From NCBI RefSeq assembly GCF_900086645.1, contig NZ_LT576451.1, positions 2,914,001 to 2,978,000 on the forward strand: 64,000 bases of DNA, read 5' to 3'. This DNA is from Curtobacterium sp. 9128. Its GTDB lineage: Bacteria > Actinomycetota > Actinomycetes > Actinomycetales > Microbacteriaceae. The position numbers were made by a program, and so were the translations under genes. The notes beneath the pieces are model-generated. The model ran no database searches. It was not told the DNA's origin and worked only from the letters and a program-made list of their open reading frames with translations. Shown one piece after another: positions 60,838 through 64,000 of the stretch. The first letter of the stretch is position 1. Each line of letters opens with the position of its first letter.

Positions 60838-62413
60838 CACGGGCCTCCCGGGTGTCCTCCGCTGCACGCGCGGTCTGCGCGTCCTGGTCGAAGATCGACA
60901 TGTTGTCGGTCTGGGCCTCGCGGTGCCGTTCCGCACCGGTCGGGTCGATCCGCGCGTTGCGCGGAGCGTGCCGGTCGAGTGCCTCGAGGAACGAGCGCGA
61001 CCAGCGGGCGACGTCGTTGTCGCGGACGCGCTTCCGGAGCGCGCGCATCCGCGTCGAGCGCTCGCGCTTCGGCATCTCGATGGCACGCTGGATCGAGTCC
61101 TTCAGGGCGCCGATGTCGTGCGGGTTGATGATCACCGCCTGCTTCAGCTCGTCGGCGGCGCCGGCGAACTCGGAGAGGATCAGCACGCCGTCGTTGTCGA
61201 AGCGGGTGGCGACGTACTCCTTCGCGACGAGGTTCATGCCGTCCCGGAGCGCGGTCACGAGCATGATGTCCGCGGCCAGGTAGAGCGCCACCATCTCCTC
61301 CCGCGGGTAGCCGTGGTGCAGGTACGAGATCGGCTGGTGCGTGATCGTGCCGAGGTCGCCGTTCAGCCGCCCGACGCTCAGTTCGATCTCGTCGCGGAGC
61401 ATCCGGTACGTGTCGACACGCTCCCGGCTCGGGCTCGCGACCTGCACGAGCGTGGCGTCCTCGACCTTGACCCGGCCGTCCTGGATGAGCTCGCCGAAGG
61501 CCTTGATGCGGTGCCGGATGCCCTTGGTGTAGTCGAGCCGGTCGACGCCGAGCAGCACGGTCTTCGGGTTACCCAGCCCCTGCCGGATCTCGCGGGCGCG
61601 CTCCTGCACCTCGGGGCGGCGGGCGATCTCCTCGAAGCTCTCGGCGTCGATCGAGATCGGGAAGTGCCGTGCCTCGACGTGGCGGACGGTGACGCCCTTG
61701 CGGCTCCGCGGGGCGTTCGGGTCGTCGACGGGGACGTCGATCGTCGAGCCCTTCGTCGTGTAGCCCTTGATGTGCCGCACCGCGCGGAGGAAGTCGCTGG
61801 CGTCGTCGTGCCGTTGGAACCCGATCACGTCCGCCCCGAGCAGGCCGTCGAGGATCTGCGCACGCCACGGCAGCTGCGCGTAGATGCCGACCGGTGGGAA
61901 CGGGATGTGGTTGAAGAAGCCGATCGTCAGGTCCGGGCGGAGCTCGCGGAGGAGCGCCGGGACGAGCTGCAGCTGGTAGTCCTGCACCCAGACGATGCCG
62001 TCCTGCTCGACGATCTCGGCGATCTGCTCGGCGAAGCGCTTGTTGACGCCCTTGTAGGAGTTCCACCAGTCGCGGTGGTAGCTCGGGTGCTCGATGACGT
62101 CGTGGTAGAGCGGCCAGAGCGTGTCGTTGCTGAAGCCCTCGTAGTACTCCTCGACCTCGCTCGTGCTGAGCGGGACCGGGACGATGTGGATGCCCTCGTT
62201 GTCGAAGGGGTCCACCTCGACGTCCGGCTGCCCCACCCAGCCGACCCATGCGCCGTCGTTCGCGCGCATCACCGGCTCGAGCGCCGTCACGAGCCCGCCG
62301 GGCGAGTGCCGCCAGCCCTCGTTGCCCTCGTCGTCCACGACGCGGTCGACGGGCAGGCGGTTGGAGGCGACGACGAAGGAGTACTTGGCGGAAGAGCTGT
62401 GGGGTGCTGGCAC
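60830..62413 (-). CDS. otsA: Trehalose-6-phosphate synthase
   Basis: A GT20 enzyme joining glucose from a nucleotide donor to glucose 6-phosphate. 527 residues. Motifs: FVVASNRLPVDR at the start, GGLVTALEPV, VQDYQLQLVPALLR, FFNHIPFPP, LGVDRLDYTKGI, and VTALRDGMNLVAKEYVA (donor site). The last about 35 residues (REAQTDNMSIFDQ...) extend beyond the domain. The start is GTG 62413, just before the conserved fold; no strong RBS is seen, and ATG alternatives lie only far upstream. Coupled to otsB. Confidence 0.94.
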   Translation of the reverse strand: MPAPHSSSAKYSFVVASNRLPVDRVVDDEGNEGWRHSPGGLVTALEPVMRANDGAWVGWVGQPDVEVDPFDNEGIHIVPVPLSTSEVEEYYEGFSNDTLWPLYHDVIEHPSYHRDWWNSYKGVNKRFAEQIAEIVEQDGIVWVQDYQLQLVPALLRELRPDLTIGFFNHIPFPPVGIYAQLPWRAQILDGLLGADVIGFQRHDDASDFLRAVRHIKGYTTKGSTIDVPVDDPNAPRSRKGVTVRHVEARHFPISIDAESFEEIARRPEVQERAREIRQGLGNPKTVLLGVDRLDYTKGIRHRIKAFGELIQDGRVKVEDATLVQVASPSRERVDTYRMLRDEIELSVGRLNGDLGTITHQPISYLHHGYPREEMVALYLAADIMLVTALRDGMNLVAKEYVATRFDNDGVLILSEFAGAADELKQAVIINPHDIGALKDSIQRAIEMPKRERSTRMRALRKRVRDNDVARWSRSFLEALDRHAPRNARIDPTGAERHREAQTDNMSIFDQDAQTARAAEDTREARDA

Positions 62414-62550
62414 GGGTCCGAAGTTACCAGCGTGCCGACAGCTGATTCCCGGAGGATCCGCGGCTTCCGATATGCTGCATCCCGTGTCGGGGGAACACGG
62501 CGTGCCGGAGGGGCTGGTGCGCGGCCGCCCGGCCGGAGAGGACTCCCGCC

Positions 62551-64000
62551 GTGAGCGACACCCCACCCGTCCCCCCTCGAGAGCCCGACGCACCTCGAGA
62601 GTCCGACGCACCTCGAGAGCCCGATGCGCTCGGCCGACTCCTCCGCTCGATCGGCGGTCGGGACTGGCTGGCCGCAGCGATCGCCGGCGCCGGCGCCTGG
62701 GTCGCGGCCTACGTCGTCGCGGGGATCTCGCTGCTGCTGACCGTGGCGATCGTCGCCGTCGGGTCCGGGTCGTCCGGAGGCGCGTCGATCGACGGCGGAT
62801 TCGTGCCCGACTCGGGCACGGCGTCCTCCGCTCCCGACCTGCAGAGCCTGCTGTCCGGCATCAGCGTGCTGCTCGGGGCTCCTGCGCAGCTCGTCGCCCT
62901 CGCCGACTTCGGACGACTGCACGTGTCGGGGTCCGTGCCGCTGTTCGGCCTCTCGGGCTCCGCGTCGCTCGGCGTCGCACCGGCGCTCGTGCTCGCGGCG
63001 CAGGTCGTCATCGCCGTCGTGCTCACCCGCCGGATTCGCAGCCGCTCGCTGGGCGTGCCGCAGCTCCTCGTCACCTCGGCGGTGACCGGGCTGGTGCTCA
63101 CCGCGTTCACGACGCTGGCCGGGCTCGTGCTCGCCATCAGGTTCCCGGCGTCGTCCGGGGTGTCGATCAGCGCCGTGCACGCGATCGGCATCGGCAGCAT
63201 CCTCGGCGCGTTCGTCATCGGCGCGGTGTCCGCGCTCCTGGCCCGCCCGTCCGTGCTCGCACGAGGCCGGGTGCTCGCCGTCCGCACGTTCGGCACCGCT
63301 CGCGTCGCCGTCGGGCAGGTCGGGTTCCTGGTCGTGCTCGTCACGGTCGTCCTGGTGGTCGTCGCGCTCGTCGTCCAGCCGTCGTGGGGGTCGGCGCTGC
63401 CGCTCGTCGTCGGGAACCTGGCGTCGGCGATCGTGTCGCTCGGGTTCCTCGGCGGTGTCGGGGTGTCCGGCTTCGGCAGCGGCGCACAGACCGCCTCCGC
63501 GTTCGGCGGCGCGTCCGGCTGGCTCTGGCTGCTCGTGCTCTTCGTCGCCCTGACCGCCGTCGCCGCCGGCCTCGCACTCGCCGTCCGACGGAACGACCGC
63601 GTCAGGACCACCCTCGACTGGGTCGTGTCACCAGCGGTCTGGCTCGTCGTCGGCGTGGTCGTGTTCGTGCTCGGTACCGGGGTGTTCTCGTACTCGGCGA
63701 CCGGGTCCAGCGTCGTCGGCGGCTCCGGGTCGATGGGCGTCGCGCCGTGGACCCCGGTCGTGTTCGCCGCGTGGGGTGCGGCGATCGAGGTCGTCGCGCG
63801 GTACCTGGCTCCGGTGCTCGTCCCCCGCCTGGGATCGCGGATCGTCCTGTTCACGTCGCGCCTGGTCGGCGCGGACCCGCGCCCGGTGACACCCGGCTGG
63901 GCAGCGCCGGCGGCCGGCGCGGCGCCGACGGGCGCGGCGCCGACGGGCGCGTCGGGTCCCGCTTCCGCCCAGGCCGCGGGGTGGTCGGGTGTCCCGGCCG
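62551..64000 (+). CDS. Multi-pass membrane protein of unknown function (3' end outside window)
   Basis: An open frame from GTG 62551 (GGAGAGG upstream) to the window edge, at least 483 residues. An N-terminal polar head holds three six-residue repeats around PRE(P/S)DA. About ten hydrophobic helices follow (WLAAAIAGAGAWVAAYVVAGISLLL, ALVLAAQVVIAVVL, LLVTSAVTGLVLTAFTTLAG and others). The visible tail is Ala/Gly/Pro rich with PTGAA repeats. No catalytic motif was recognised. Divergent from otsA; a TATGCT -10-like box lies near 62470. Family unknown. Confidence 0.7.
   Translation, partial: MSDTPPVPPREPDAPRESDAPREPDALGRLLRSIGGRDWLAAAIAGAGAWVAAYVVAGISLLLTVAIVAVGSGSSGGASIDGGFVPDSGTASSAPDLQSLLSGISVLLGAPAQLVALADFGRLHVSGSVPLFGLSGSASLGVAPALVLAAQVVIAVVLTRRIRSRSLGVPQLLVTSAVTGLVLTAFTTLAGLVLAIRFPASSGVSISAVHAIGIGSILGAFVIGAVSALLARPSVLARGRVLAVRTFGTARVAVGQVGFLVVLVTVVLVVVALVVQPSWGSALPLVVGNLASAIVSLGFLGGVGVSGFGSGAQTASAFGGASGWLWLLVLFVALTAVAAGLALAVRRNDRVRTTLDWVVSPAVWLVVGVVVFVLGTGVFSYSATGSSVVGGSGSMGVAPWTPVVFAAWGAAIEVVARYLAPVLVPRLGSRIVLFTSRLVGADPRPVTPGWAAPAAGAAPTGAAPTGASGPASAQAAGWSGVPA
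62575..62628 (+). repeat. Three 18-bp in-frame repeats (CCTCGAGAGCCCGACGCA type)
   Basis: Units at 62575-62592, 62593-62610 and 62611-62628 differ at 1-3 positions and encode the PREPDA/PRESDA/PREPDA run at the N-terminus of the membrane protein. Probably slippage-prone. Confidence 0.85.

Overview
The window is high-GC DNA (roughly 70% by eye) from an actinobacterium of the family Microbacteriaceae, most likely Curtobacterium or a close relative. This rests on the gene order thiL / DUF3515 / ddl / gpsA / plsC / murA / leuD / leuC, the actinobacterial rRNA sequences, the codon usage, and the many GTG starts and 4-bp GTGA/ATGA gene overlaps. The genus is inferred from memory of such genomes, not from a search. 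No phage, insertion sequence or CRISPR array is visible.

Layout. (1) 1-8070: a housekeeping block, mostly on the minus strand: thiL (cut by the window edge), a divergent DUF3515 lipoprotein, ddl, gpsA, plsC, murA and leuCD. (2) 8253-11304: a FUSC-type membrane protein, a GNAT acetyltransferase, and an overlapping minus-strand operon of two CrcB/FluC fluoride channels plus a histidine phosphatase. (3) 11661-14097: a three-gene, 4-bp-overlapping plus-strand unit: an acidic repeat peptide, a JmjC/cupin_4 oxygenase and a [2Fe-2S] sucrase/ferredoxin-like protein. It looks like an undescribed peptide-modification system and is the most interesting item in the window. (4) 14162-20240: two identical tRNA-Glu(CTC) genes, an MBL-fold protein, and a sugar ABC importer (binding protein, two permeases, small membrane protein) ending in its own LacI-type regulator, with palindromic operators at the promoter. 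(5) 20348-36335: a polysaccharide locus in two facing halves. The plus half has a GT2, a small Cys-rich protein, a GT14-like transferase, a flippase and a GT4. The minus half has an isolated GT2 and a five-gene coupled operon: two GT2s, a degenerate-GT2/membrane fusion, a PIG-L deacetylase with three discoidin-like repeats, and a GH16 hydrolase. (6) 36336-39068: a stand-alone NRPS-like A-T-TE enzyme. (7) 39274-47268: tRNA-Gln(CTG), a thioredoxin-reductase-like protein, gltX, and a complete 16S-23S-5S rRNA operon on the minus strand. (8) 47780-59959: branched-chain and serine biosynthesis (serA-leuB-ilvE-FAH hydrolase and ilvD-ilvB-ilvN-ilvC), interrupted by two small membrane proteins and mannitol-1-phosphate 5-dehydrogenase. 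(9) 60040-62413: otsA-otsB trehalose synthesis, then a divergent membrane protein running off the right edge.

How it fits together. leuCD, ilvD and serA-leuB-ilvE each carry a TGG(T/G)ATACC(A/G) palindrome-like site at the promoter, so one regulator may coordinate Leu/Val/Ile/Ser synthesis. The ABC importer looks self-regulated by its LacI protein. The polysaccharide genes cover chain building, lipid-linked transfer, export, deacetylation and trimming of a surface polysaccharide. Several intergenic regions carry copies of one palindromic element (core GGACTGGAGGC or GGACGGGAGGC), which probably works as a transcription terminator and seems to be a dispersed repeat of this lineage.
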